The position numbers and the translations under genes are program-made. A model generated the notes under the pieces. That model did no database searches. It worked only from the letters and a program-made list of their open reading frames with translations, and had not been told where the DNA came from. 15,476 bases of DNA from an uncultured Oscillospiraceae bacterium (GTDB lineage Bacteria; Bacillota; Clostridia; Oscillospirales; Acutalibacteraceae), in NCBI GenBank assembly GCA_900546895.1, contig UREO01000028.1, positions 1-15,476 on the forward strand, read 5' to 3'. This document shows, piece by piece, positions 1-6,954 of this stretch (positions are counted from its first letter, which is position 1; each line of letters begins with the position of its first letter).

Positions 1-9
1 CCGTCTAAT

Positions 10-42
10 TCGTCGGCAGCGTCAGATGTGTATAAGAGACAG
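10..42 (+). other. Illumina Nextera Read 1 adapter (assembly contamination)
   Basis: Positions 10-42 match the full 33-base Nextera transposase Read 1 oligonucleotide, ending at 24-42 with the 19-base Tn5 mosaic end AGATGTGTATAAGAGACAG. This is library-preparation sequence left untrimmed at the contig edge. Translated, it gives the well-known artefact peptides MCIRDS on the plus strand and SYTHLTLPTN on the minus strand. Bases 1-9 lie outside the adapter and are of unknown origin. Genomic sequence starts at about 43. Confidence 0.97.
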
Positions 43-814
43 CTATTATTTCTATAAGCAAAAGGGCCTTATCATGTACAACGACATCGACGAATATACC
101 GGGCAGAAAGCGCTTTGGCTCTTTGGGAAGCGCGACCGGGGAATGAATAAATACGCCGATCTTCACGAGCAGATGCTTGCCATTGCACATCATGACGGCG
201 TGATCGACTCAAAAACATTTCTGATCTGCCAGCACAAGCTCGATTCCAATCGGCAAATTAAGAACACCGGCAGCGGAAAATATTCCTGGTTGTCCGGTAT
301 CATCAAATGTGGGTATTGCGGTTACTCTATGCGGGTTATCTCTTCCAATGGATATGTCTATTTTTCGTGCTCCGGAAAGACCAACCTGAAGCTATGCACC
401 GCAAAGCATATTAAGCCGTATGTGGATGCTGTTGAAAAAAACGTCTCAAAGCAAATTCAGCAGGAAATGGACAGATTAAAATCTGAAAAGATTGATACTC
501 CCCCACCGGCTGACTTAAACAGCGAAAAAATAGAGCTTGTAAAAATAGAGCAGCAGATTTCAAATCTGCTCGACAGCTTGTCTGAATCCAATAGTGTCAC
601 CATGCGGTACATAAACGAACGCCTGCTTAAACTGGATGAAAGGAAAACGGAGCTGCTAAACAAAATTAACGAATCCACCTTGAAACCTGATTTACAAATT
701 CCTGATTGTGACTTCGAGTCCTTATCTTTTGATGACAAAAAAGAATTGGCAAAAACACTGATTGATAAAGTGCTTTTGACCAATGAAGAGGTAAAGGTAA
801 TATTCAAATATTAA
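43..814 (+). CDS. Large serine recombinase, C-terminal part (5'-truncated by contig edge)
   Basis: About 257 genuine residues of a large serine site-specific recombinase, the enzyme that integrates and excises phages and mobilizable elements. The N-terminal catalytic resolvase domain is missing because the contig starts here; the open frame upstream of 43 is adapter. The visible part begins in the tail of the Recombinase domain (HHDGVIDSKTFL). A zinc beta-ribbon follows, with ligands CGYCG, then a Cys after YVYFS and another about eight residues on. Next comes a long charged coiled coil (around EKIELVKIEQQISNLL) and the usual C-terminal ending in VKVIFKY. The stop is at 812-814, about 25 bp from the point where the neighbouring deacetylase gene is broken. 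This fits an integrase gene at the extreme end of its element. Family assignment is firm; the element itself lies off the left edge. Confidence 0.9.
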
Positions 815-845
815 TCATATCATCTACATTACTTTTATATCTATC
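815..845. other. Probable right attachment junction of the recombinase element
   Basis: Inferred element/chromosome boundary. The deacetylase gene read on the minus strand stays family-like up to VDTID (codons ending at 839), and then runs into IKVM and a stop. The next family residue would be Trp, so the break lies at about 836-842. The recombinase gene stops at 814 just beyond it. No direct repeat can be defined because the other end of the element is not in the window. Confidence 0.5.
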
Positions 846-1378
846 GTATCCACGTCCCACTGCACACAGTACATATTAAGAGATTTTACGGTTTCAATCA
901 CAGGATTATTATAATCACCGTAAGGCGCACGGAAAAGCAGCGGACTGGCACCGGTAACATTTTTGATTTTGTTGTTGCACTCTGTCACCTGTGCTGTCAT
1001 TTCCGTCTGCCCGAGCTTCGGCAAATGGGGATGCGTGTTGGAATGGTTGCAGACCTCATGTCCGGCGGCCGCAAGTGCCTTAACAGATTCGGGATATTTA
1101 TCCACCCAGGCGCCCACCACAAAAAAGGTCGTTTTGACGTTGTATTTATTCAGAATATCGATCAACGTCTGTGTCTCTTCATTTCCCCACGCCGCGTCGA
1201 ATGAGATTGCGATTTTCTTTTCATCCGTTTTTACGCAGTAAATTGGAATCAGACGCTTACCGGAAGATGCCCTGATTGCCGCTACGCCTTGAAATGCCAG
1301 AAACACAGCCAATATACCGCAAATCAGGCAGCATAAAACCGACAGCATTCTTTTTCTGGTCAGAATCAAAAATCTCAT
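824..1378 (-). CDS. PdaB-like polysaccharide deacetylase, 3'-truncated (probably inactive)
   Basis: Membrane-anchored carbohydrate esterase 4 (NodB) protein of the kind that removes acetyl groups from peptidoglycan sugars, closest in layout to sporulation PdaB-like proteins of Clostridia. The start ATG at 1378 is chosen over one at 1399 because AAGGGGG (1386-1392) sits 7 bases upstream. Of the 184 residues, the first about 30 hold a basic stretch and one hydrophobic segment. NodB motifs follow: the metal Asp in SFDAAWG, the metal histidines in HSNTH, and RAPYGDY. The chain ends abruptly at WDVDTIDIKVM, where relatives continue (DWK...) for 60-70 residues with the LHD-type motif carrying the catalytic His. 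The last four residues come from the abutting element. The protein therefore lacks part of the fold and is expected to be inactive. Confidence 0.82.
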   Translation of the reverse strand: MRFLILTRKRMLSVLCCLICGILAVFLAFQGVAAIRASSGKRLIPIYCVKTDEKKIAISFDAAWGNEETQTLIDILNKYNVKTTFFVVGAWVDKYPESVKALAAAGHEVCNHSNTHPHLPKLGQTEMTAQVTECNNKIKNVTGASPLLFRAPYGDYNNPVIETVKSLNMYCVQWDVDTIDIKVM

Positions 1379-1514
1379 GACAATGCCCCCTTGGCACAAT
1401 TATATGCACACGAAGGGTTTTCCTATTTTCTTTTTCACTCAGTTTTCTTAAATTCCTGCTTATTTCTTCAACCGACTCCCTGCGTTAGAGTTCTTTTGAA
1501 TACACGGGGGTCTT

Positions 1515-1600
1515 TCATTTGTTTTTATGCTCATACATCAGCTTATCCGCACAGTTGAGTATTTCAAATGGATTTTGTCATTTAGATCGTATTCCGTTTA
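1515..1600 (-). pseudogene. Decayed C-terminal fragment of a GGDEF (diguanylate cyclase) domain
   Basis: Read on the minus strand, about 1577 down to 1515 encodes QNPFEILNCADKLMYEHKNK and a stop. This is the typical last helix of a GGDEF domain (consensus ADxxMYxxK). Immediately upstream, another frame reads EYDLNDK, which would join smoothly to NPFEIL if one A were restored in the AAAA run near 1575-1579. Stops occur in every frame further upstream and no GGDEF catalytic motif is visible. I read it as a remnant of a cyclic-di-GMP synthase gene that once lay upstream of the deacetylase. The match is from memory of the family and rests on about 20 residues. Confidence 0.5.
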
Positions 1601-1616
1601 GCTGTAAGCTTTGCGC

Positions 1617-1638
1617 GGCTGACTAGATCAGCCTTTTT
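1617..1638 (+). terminator. Terminator-like hairpin upstream of tdk
   Basis: GGCTGA (1617-1622), loop CTAGA, then TCAGCC (1628-1633) and five T residues on the plus strand. No intact plus-strand gene ends just upstream, so it may be a relic or may insulate the tdk promoter from read-through out of the recombinase side. The rest of 1400-1849 holds the GGDEF remnant and the tdk promoter and leader. Confidence 0.4.
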
Positions 1639-1701
1639 GCGGCTATCATTTTTGATATTGTATTCATCATTAAATTAAGTATTTCATAAGTAAACAAAGA
1701 A

Positions 1702-1710
1702 TGTTATACT
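1702..1710 (+). promoter_or_regulatory. Putative extended -10 promoter of tdk
   Basis: TGTTATACT is a TGn extended -10 element with TATACT at 1705-1710. The -35 region 17 bp upstream (TTTCAT) is poor, as is common with an extended -10. Transcription would start near 1717, giving a leader of about 130 bases that contains the hairpin at 1746-1781. Confidence 0.45.
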
Positions 1711-1745
1711 GATAGCAATTCCATTTCAGTTTGCGAGATAAAACA

Positions 1746-1781
1746 CGTTTCTCTCCCCTCCGAAGGCGGGGGGGAGAAACG
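1746..1781 (+). promoter_or_regulatory. Strong hairpin in the tdk leader
   Basis: CGTTTCTC (1746-1753) pairs perfectly with GAGAAACG (1774-1781). The stem extends inward through a C-rich arm and a G-rich arm, closed by a small loop near CCGAAGG. No T run follows, so it is not a standard intrinsic terminator. It lies about 70 bases upstream of the tdk start. A role in attenuation or mRNA stability is possible but unproven; no known riboswitch was recognised. Confidence 0.45.
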
Positions 1782-1849
1782 CAACCTTATTGCAGAATTA
1801 ACTGGAAATACTGTAGGAAAGATTGTAAAAATAAACCGGAGGAATAAAA

Positions 1850-2425
1850 ATGCCGAAATTGTATTTCAAATATGGCGCAATGGGCAGCAGCAAAACGGCA
1901 CAGGCGCTGATGGTGAAATTTAACTATGAAGAAAAGGGTTACCGGGTAGGTTTATTAAAACCCTCTGTGGACAACCGGGACGGTCTTACTGTTGTAAAAT
2001 CCAGGATCGGGCTGAACGATACCGGTATTTTAATTGATAAAAGCGTGGACCTGTATCAATGGTTCCAGCAAAACCATTACGATGTCCTGATTATAGACGA
2101 AGCGCAGTTCTTATCCGCCCCCCAAATCAATCAGCTAAAGGATATCGCGATCGAGTTTGTCCCCGTTCTCTGTTTCGGATTAAAAACCGATTTTCAGACG
2201 CATATGTTTGAAGGCAGCAAACGCCTGTTTGAAATTGCGGATTCGCTGACGGAAATTAAATCCGTTTGTACCTGCGGACGTAAGGCGGAAGTAAACGCAA
2301 GGATTTGCAACGGAAAAATCGTAAGAGAAGGGGAACAGGTCTTTATCGGAGGGAATGAAAGTTATATCGGCCTATGTTATGAGTGTTGGAAAAAAGACAG
2401 AATAGACAATCCCAAACAGAAATAG
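1850..2425 (+). CDS. tdk: Thymidine kinase (type II)
   Basis: Cytoplasmic salvage enzyme that phosphorylates thymidine to dTMP with ATP. The 191 residues show the TK1-like layout: P-loop GAMGSSKT near residues 9-16, the DEAQFL motif with the catalytic Glu near residues 81-86, and a structural zinc site from paired cysteines (CTCG, then CYEC near the C-terminus). The lasso segment before the second pair (GEQVFIGGNESYIGLC) matches the substrate-binding loop of the family. Length is normal. ATG at 1850 is preceded by GGAGG (1838-1842) at good spacing. It is a single-gene unit closed by the hairpin at 2435-2468. The flanking genes are unrelated, so it appears to be independently regulated. Confidence 0.95.
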   Translation: MPKLYFKYGAMGSSKTAQALMVKFNYEEKGYRVGLLKPSVDNRDGLTVVKSRIGLNDTGILIDKSVDLYQWFQQNHYDVLIIDEAQFLSAPQINQLKDIAIEFVPVLCFGLKTDFQTHMFEGSKRLFEIADSLTEIKSVCTCGRKAEVNARICNGKIVREGEQVFIGGNESYIGLCYECWKKDRIDNPKQK

Positions 2426-2434
2426 AATAAGGAA

Positions 2435-2468
2435 AGCCCGCAGCCAGTCCCTTTACTGACCGCGGGCT
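2435..2468. terminator. Shared terminator between tdk and the convergent dehydratase gene
   Basis: AGCCCGC (2435-2441) pairs with GCGGGCT (2462-2468), and an inner CAGT/ACTG stem (2445-2448 with 2455-2458) lies inside. T-containing stretches follow on both strands (CTTATTCTAT on plus, TTTCCTTATTCT on minus). The position midway between two convergent genes fits a bidirectional intrinsic terminator. Confidence 0.75.
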
Positions 2469-2483
2469 CTTATTCTATGAAAA

Positions 2484-4394
2484 TCAATTTGCAAGAGCGT
2501 CCGTTTCTTCGGCATGGCCGGAATAAGTCGGTACCAGCTCATGAACGACATTCATCATTTCCACATTATTGGAACCGGCAACATCTCTCAGCTTTTCAAT
2601 CTGATTGAGAAACGTATCCTCATTGAAGGGAATCGGCGTACCAATATAGATCAATTCATGGGAAGTCTTCTGACATCCGCCTTCGCTGTCCAGAAGAAGC
2701 TCTTCATAAAGCTTCTCGCCGGGGCGCAGCCCCGTGTATTCGATTTTAATATCAACATCCGGCTGCAGCCCTGAAAGGCGAATCAGGTTTTTTGCCAGAT
2801 CCACAATTTTCACCGGCTGACCCATGTCCAGTACAAAAATCTCACCGCCGCGCGCCATACCTCCTGCCTGAATCACCAGACGCGCCGCTTCGGGAATCGT
2901 CATAAAATACCGGATGATATCCGGATGGGTAACGGTGACCGGGCCTCCGGCCGCAATCTGATTTTTAAAAAGAGGAATAACGCTGCCGTTGCTGCCCAAA
3001 ACGTTGCCGAAACGAACGGCGACAAAATCGGTTTTGCTGTGACGGCTGCTGTACTGAATGATCAATTCACAGATCCGTTTGGTCGCACCCATGATATTCG
3101 TCGGGTTGACCGCCTTGTCGGTCGAAATCAGCACCATGCGCTTCACGCCGTATTTGTCGCAGGCCTGCGCCACATTCAGCGTACCAAACACATTGTTTTT
3201 CACCGCTTCTCCGGGACTCAGTTCCATCAAAGGCACGTGCTTATGGGCAGCGGCGTGAAAAACGACATCCGGTTTGCAGACGGAAAAAACATGCTCGATT
3301 CTTGCCTTGTCACGGACGGAGCCGATCAGAACTTCCAGATTCAAATGCTTGAAGCGCATCAGAAGCTCGTTCTGCAAATCATAGGCATTATTTTCGTATA
3401 TATCGAAAATAATCAGTTTTTTCGGATTAAAATAAGCGATCTGGCGGCACAGTTCGCTGCCGATGGAGCCTCCTCCTCCGGTTACCAGTACGGTTTTATT
3501 TTTGAGATACCCGCTGATTTCCGCAATATCCAGCTTGATCTCATCTCTTCCCAAAAGGTCGATAATATCGACGTTCCTGACTTTCAGGGGATCGGCGCTG
3601 TCCTCAATGATTTCATACAGCGCGGGAACCGTCTTCAGCTGGCAGCCTGTTTTCGCGCAGATGCTCAGGATATCCTGCTTGTCCTTTTTACTGGCCGATG
3701 CAATCGCCAGCACAATCTGGTCGACATTATAGCGAACGGCCATTTTCGGAATGCTTTCACGGCCGCCGACAACCTTTACGCCATGAATTCTGGTCCCCCG
3801 TTTGCTTTTATTGTCGTCGATAGCGATTACAGGAATCCCCTTGCTTTCAGGAGCGGTCTTCATATCCTTAATGACCATGGAGCCCATTTCCCCCGCGCCG
3901 ATGATCATCGCACGGTGAAACTCCTCGCCGTCTTCCCTGTTAATCTGACTTCTGCGCTTCATTCTGCGGATCAGCCGGAAGCTAAACCGGGAAGCACCCA
4001 CCAAAAAAATGGTCAATACCCAGCCGATAACATAGACACCCCACGGGAAACGCCTGACGCGAAAAAGCCCCCAGGAAATTTGCTGCGCAAAGGTAAAACC
4101 CAGAATGGTTACGAGTAAGGCTGCAAAGGTTGTTCCGTAAAAAATCAGCAACAATTCATCAAGGCTGGCAAACTGCCACATTGTCTTATAAAACCGAAAG
4201 ACTGTAAAAGAAGCAATATAAATAATTGAAATCCACGGGATCCAGGTACAGAAGGATTCCCAATCATAGCCCGGGAGATAAATCTTCCCATCATAACGTA
4301 AAACATAAGCAATCCAGTAGCTAAAAAACACGCAGAGAACATCTATTATGATCTGAGCAAATGTTCTCCCAAAAGTAGCCCTTTGATTCTTCAT
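2484..4394 (-). CDS. Membrane-bound nucleotide-sugar 4,6-dehydratase (PglF/WbpM/CapD family)
   Basis: Makes a UDP-4-keto-6-deoxy-hexosamine, most likely from UDP-GlcNAc, as the first step towards modified sugars for capsule, S-layer glycan or exopolysaccharide. The 636-residue chain has four predicted membrane segments within about the first 145 residues. A CoA-binding-like Rossmann domain follows, starting at IGAGEMG, and then the catalytic extended-SDR domain starting at VTGGGGSIGSELC. Catalytic residues are visible in STDKAVNPTNIMGATKR: Met stands where SDR enzymes usually have Tyr, the S-M-K arrangement known for long family members. The start ATG at 4394 is favoured (AGGGG upstream) because the ATG at 4445 overlaps the probable -10 element. 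No glycosyltransferases lie beside it, so the product pathway is not shown here. Confidence 0.9.
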   Translation of the reverse strand: MKNQRATFGRTFAQIIIDVLCVFFSYWIAYVLRYDGKIYLPGYDWESFCTWIPWISIIYIASFTVFRFYKTMWQFASLDELLLIFYGTTFAALLVTILGFTFAQQISWGLFRVRRFPWGVYVIGWVLTIFLVGASRFSFRLIRRMKRRSQINREDGEEFHRAMIIGAGEMGSMVIKDMKTAPESKGIPVIAIDDNKSKRGTRIHGVKVVGGRESIPKMAVRYNVDQIVLAIASASKKDKQDILSICAKTGCQLKTVPALYEIIEDSADPLKVRNVDIIDLLGRDEIKLDIAEISGYLKNKTVLVTGGGGSIGSELCRQIAYFNPKKLIIFDIYENNAYDLQNELLMRFKHLNLEVLIGSVRDKARIEHVFSVCKPDVVFHAAAHKHVPLMELSPGEAVKNNVFGTLNVAQACDKYGVKRMVLISTDKAVNPTNIMGATKRICELIIQYSSRHSKTDFVAVRFGNVLGSNGSVIPLFKNQIAAGGPVTVTHPDIIRYFMTIPEAARLVIQAGGMARGGEIFVLDMGQPVKIVDLAKNLIRLSGLQPDVDIKIEYTGLRPGEKLYEELLLDSEGGCQKTSHELIYIGTPIPFNEDTFLNQIEKLRDVAGSNNVEMMNVVHELVPTYSGHAEETDALAN

Positions 4395-4433
4395 ATCATA
4401 AATTACCCCTACTAAAACAAATTTAACTGCATT

Positions 4434-4442
4434 AGTATAGCA
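4434..4442 (-). promoter_or_regulatory. Extended -10 promoter of the dehydratase gene
   Basis: Read on the minus strand, TGCTATACT is a TGn extended -10 with TATACT at 4439-4434. The -35 region is weak (around CTTTCA). The start site would be near 4427, about 33 bases before the chosen ATG at 4394. This argues against the longer open frame beginning at 4445. Confidence 0.5.
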
Positions 4443-4509
4443 CAAACCTTACACAAATGAAAGACGCAATTTGTAAAGAAACACAGAAGCATGGAAAGAA
4501 TATGCGGAT

Positions 4510-5145
4510 TTATGCAGAATTTTTTACAATTATGTCAGCAATTCTGACTGGGGGACCTTCCAGAATGTAAATGACGTCGGCCAGCATTTCCGCCTCCTCA
4601 AAATCGTGGGTAACAATAATTTTCAATGCCCCGGCCGTTTCCTTTTGAAGCAAAGCGATCATTTCATCTCTGCGCTCCGCGTCCAGCCCCTGAAAAGGCT
4701 CATCCATAAGATACAGATCCCCGCCGTAAGCAAGCGCCCGCGCTAGGGCGACCCGCCGCCGCATTCCGCCGCTCAGCTCCGCCGGTCCTTTGTTTCCCTC
4801 TTCCGCCAAACCGACCAATCCGAGCCATTTTTTCGCTTGCTCCGCGTTCTCTCCGGCTTTGCCGCGAAGAACAGCGGCAATATTATCTTTGGCAGAAATC
4901 CACGGCAGTAGGCGATTTTCCTGAAAAAGATAGGAAATCTTCCCGGTGCCGGCTTCTTCAATTTCGCCGGAGTCAAAGGGCTCAAGACCTGCTATGCAAT
5001 TTAAAAGCGTCGTTTTTCCGCAGCCGGAAGGACCAAACAAACAGACTGTTCCGGTTGAAGGAAGCTGAAGAGAAAACTGATCCAGTACCGTTTTTCCATC
5101 ATATTTTTTTGTCAAATTATGAATTTTCAATTTACACCGCCCCAT
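4510..5145 (-). CDS. ABC transporter ATP-binding protein, NitT/TauT type (SsuB/TauB-like)
   Basis: Cytoplasmic ATPase that powers uptake through the permease encoded just upstream. The 211 residues contain the Walker A GPSGCGKTT (residues 38-46), the Q-loop FQENRLLPW (Q near 75) typical of the SsuB/TauB/NrtD group, signature LSGGM, Walker B LYLMDEP, and the switch His in VTHD. ATG at 5145 is chosen because its first base is the last base of the permease stop (TGATG), which implies translational coupling. An open frame reaches 5241, but that extra part only overlaps the permease in another frame. The protein is somewhat short for the family (usually 240-270), with little beyond the nucleotide-binding core. 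It is the last gene of the operon, and I see no strong terminator in 4446-4509. Confidence 0.92.
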   Translation of the reverse strand: MGRCKLKIHNLTKKYDGKTVLDQFSLQLPSTGTVCLFGPSGCGKTTLLNCIAGLEPFDSGEIEEAGTGKISYLFQENRLLPWISAKDNIAAVLRGKAGENAEQAKKWLGLVGLAEEGNKGPAELSGGMRRRVALARALAYGGDLYLMDEPFQGLDAERRDEMIALLQKETAGALKIIVTHDFEEAEMLADVIYILEGPPVRIADIIVKNSA

Positions 5146-5927
5146 CACTGCACAACGTTGTATTTCTGTCCCACTTTTTTCATGAACCGGACCATCAGCC
5201 GTTCCAAAATGACACTCATGACAATAACAAGCACCGTCCATGCAAACAAATCATCCGTTTCAATATAGATTTTGGAATTGTAGATTTGCCTGCCGATCGA
5301 CAGCGGAGTGACGGAAAGCACCTCGGCGGAAATGCCGGCCTTCCAGGCAAGCCCCATCCCGGTTGTACAGGCTGCGGTAAAATACGGCATAACGGAAGGC
5401 AGGTAGACGCGTTTGACGGTTTTTACCAGTCCGAACCGATAGGACGCAGCCATTTGCAGAAGGTTTTTGTCAGTCTTTTTAATGCCGTTAATCATGTTTG
5501 CCCATATAATCGGCGTCACCATCAAAAAAGACGTAAAGGACGGCACATGAGTGGACGGAATCCATACAAGCGCGAGAATGATAAACGAGGCTACGGGGGT
5601 CGCCTTGATGATACTGATCACCGGATAAAAAATATCGTACAGCATACGCGAAACGGAAGTAAGCACCGCCAGCGCACTTCCGAAAGCCACGCCAAGCAAA
5701 AAGCCTTCTACTATACGGAGCATGGACAAAAATGCAGTCAGCCAGAATTCTTTGATTTGGGCAAGCTCAGACAGCCTTTGCAAAACACGAACAGGAGATA
5801 CAATCAGTATCTCCTGTTTTACAGTGAAATAGGCCAATTGCCATAGGCCAATCCAAAACACGGCGGCCAGAAAGGTTCTGAACCCTTTGTATTGAAAAAG
5901 ATTCTTATTTAGTGTAGTAGAAGTCAT
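5145..5927 (-). CDS. ABC transporter permease, NitT/TauT type (SsuC/TauC-like)
   Basis: Inner-membrane channel subunit of a binding-protein-dependent importer. The start ATG at 5927 lies 23 bases inside the end of the lipoprotein gene. A GGAGG about 14 bases upstream could serve it, and the longer open frame to 5978 has no better support. The 260 residues show a hydrophobic N-terminal segment (FLAAVFWIGLWQLAYF) and about six membrane helices. The coupling-loop region MAASYRFGLVKTVKRVYLPSVMPYF corresponds to the EAA motif of this family. The stop overlaps the ATPase start by one base. Family members move taurine, sulfonates, nitrate, bicarbonate, thiamine precursors or other small anions; nothing in the permease itself picks one. 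Confidence 0.92.
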   Translation of the reverse strand: MTSTTLNKNLFQYKGFRTFLAAVFWIGLWQLAYFTVKQEILIVSPVRVLQRLSELAQIKEFWLTAFLSMLRIVEGFLLGVAFGSALAVLTSVSRMLYDIFYPVISIIKATPVASFIILALVWIPSTHVPSFTSFLMVTPIIWANMINGIKKTDKNLLQMAASYRFGLVKTVKRVYLPSVMPYFTAACTTGMGLAWKAGISAEVLSVTPLSIGRQIYNSKIYIETDDLFAWTVLVIVMSVILERLMVRFMKKVGQKYNVVQ

Positions 5928-6954
5928 CACCCGGTAATTTACCTCCAACGGACTTCTGATTGGCTGTGAACAGAACATTCAAAAAATCAGGAATTTTCGC
6001 TTTCATTTCGTCTCCGTCCATATAAACGATATTGCAGTTGGGAATCGCCTTTTTGGCGACCGCAGCAGGCATGATATCATATTTTTCGGACAGGGCAGCC
6101 GCTTCCTCCACCTTCGTATTGGTATAATCGGTGGATTCCTTGTACTCTTTGAGGAACGCGTCAAAAGCCTCCTTATGCTGCTCTGCAAAATCCTTGCGGA
6201 CAATCAGGCATCCCATGGTCAGAACGCTCTTTCCACCCGCAACCTTATTCCATTCATCCGTGATATTCAGCGCAATTTTTACGTCCTTATCTTTTGCCGT
6301 CACCTGAGTGACAAACGGTTCGGGCAGAACGGCAATCTTTGCCTTGCCGGAAACCATCAGCGCGGCGAGCTCCGCATGTTCCGCTTTATATTCTACCTTA
6401 ACGTCCTTACCGACTTCAAGACCGTTTTGGCTTAAAATGTAGTTTAATGCATACTCCGGTGTGGAACCCTGACCGGAGGAATAGACGGTTTTTCCCTTGA
6501 GGTCCTTGATGCTGGAAATGTCCTCTCCTTTTGTCAGGATGGAAAGCACGCCGAGCGTGTTGACAGCGGCCATCTGAACCTTTCCCTCCGTCTTATTATA
6601 CAGCGTAGCGGCAAGATTGGTGGGAACGGCGGCCACGTCCACTTCCCCTTTGGAAATTTTGGATACGATTTCGTCCGGAGCACCCGCAATCGTAAATTCA
6701 TAGTTTTCGGCGGCGGTCTTGGCGTCGTTGTCGCTCATCAGCTTTAACATGCCCAGTCCGGTCGGCCCTTTGAGCGCCGCAATCTTAATGGTCGTCTTTT
6801 CAGCAGCGGCAGAACTTTGCTGCGCGCTTGATACCGCCTCGCTGGAAGCCGGCTCGCCGGAGGATACCGCTGCAGGCCCGGCGCATCCCGCAAGAACGGA
6901 CAAAGCCATACAGGCGCTTAAAGCCAGCGAAATTACTTTTTTCATCAGTCTCAT
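5905..6954 (-). CDS. ABC transporter substrate-binding lipoprotein, NMT1/TauA-like
   Basis: Extracellular solute-binding protein tethered to the membrane outer face. The 349 residues begin with a lipoprotein signal (lipobox VLAGC, lipidated Cys near residue 24) and a Ser/Ala/Glu-rich linker to about residue 53. A two-lobed NMT1-like fold follows: KIAALKGPTGLGMLKLM, GEVDVAAVPTNLA, KDLKGKTVYSSGQGSTPEY and AELAALMVSGKAKIAVLPEP. ATG at 6954 overlaps the regulator's stop (ATGA), with AAGGAG 4 bases upstream; the ATG at 6945 is a possible alternative. Being second after a regulator and before permease and ATPase makes this a complete importer. The GPTGLG N-lobe and PEYALNYIL segments recall a Clostridia subfamily whose ligand, as far as I know, is not established. 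Confidence 0.9.
   Translation of the reverse strand: MRLMKKVISLALSACMALSVLAGCAGPAAVSSGEPASSEAVSSAQQSSAAAEKTTIKIAALKGPTGLGMLKLMSDNDAKTAAENYEFTIAGAPDEIVSKISKGEVDVAAVPTNLAATLYNKTEGKVQMAAVNTLGVLSILTKGEDISSIKDLKGKTVYSSGQGSTPEYALNYILSQNGLEVGKDVKVEYKAEHAELAALMVSGKAKIAVLPEPFVTQVTAKDKDVKIALNITDEWNKVAGGKSVLTMGCLIVRKDFAEQHKEAFDAFLKEYKESTDYTNTKVEEAAALSEKYDIMPAAVAKKAIPNCNIVYMDGDEMKAKIPDFLNVLFTANQKSVGGKLPGDDFYYTK

Noticed and set aside
2925..4118. Plus-strand open frame of 397 codons
   Set aside because: It lies wholly antisense to the well-supported dehydratase gene, shows no recognisable family, and has no ribosome site in context; it is a by-product of the codon bias on the other strand.
4395..4445. 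Longer start for the dehydratase
   Set aside because: The ATG at 4445 lies upstream of the probable -10 element TATACT (4439-4434), so it would not be transcribed from that promoter; the ATG at 4394 has an AGGGG ribosome site.
5146..5241. Longer start for the NitT/TauT ATPase
   Set aside because: The extra 32 codons only cover the permease 3' end in another frame and have no similarity to ABC ATPases; the ATG at 5145 overlaps the permease stop as expected for coupled genes.
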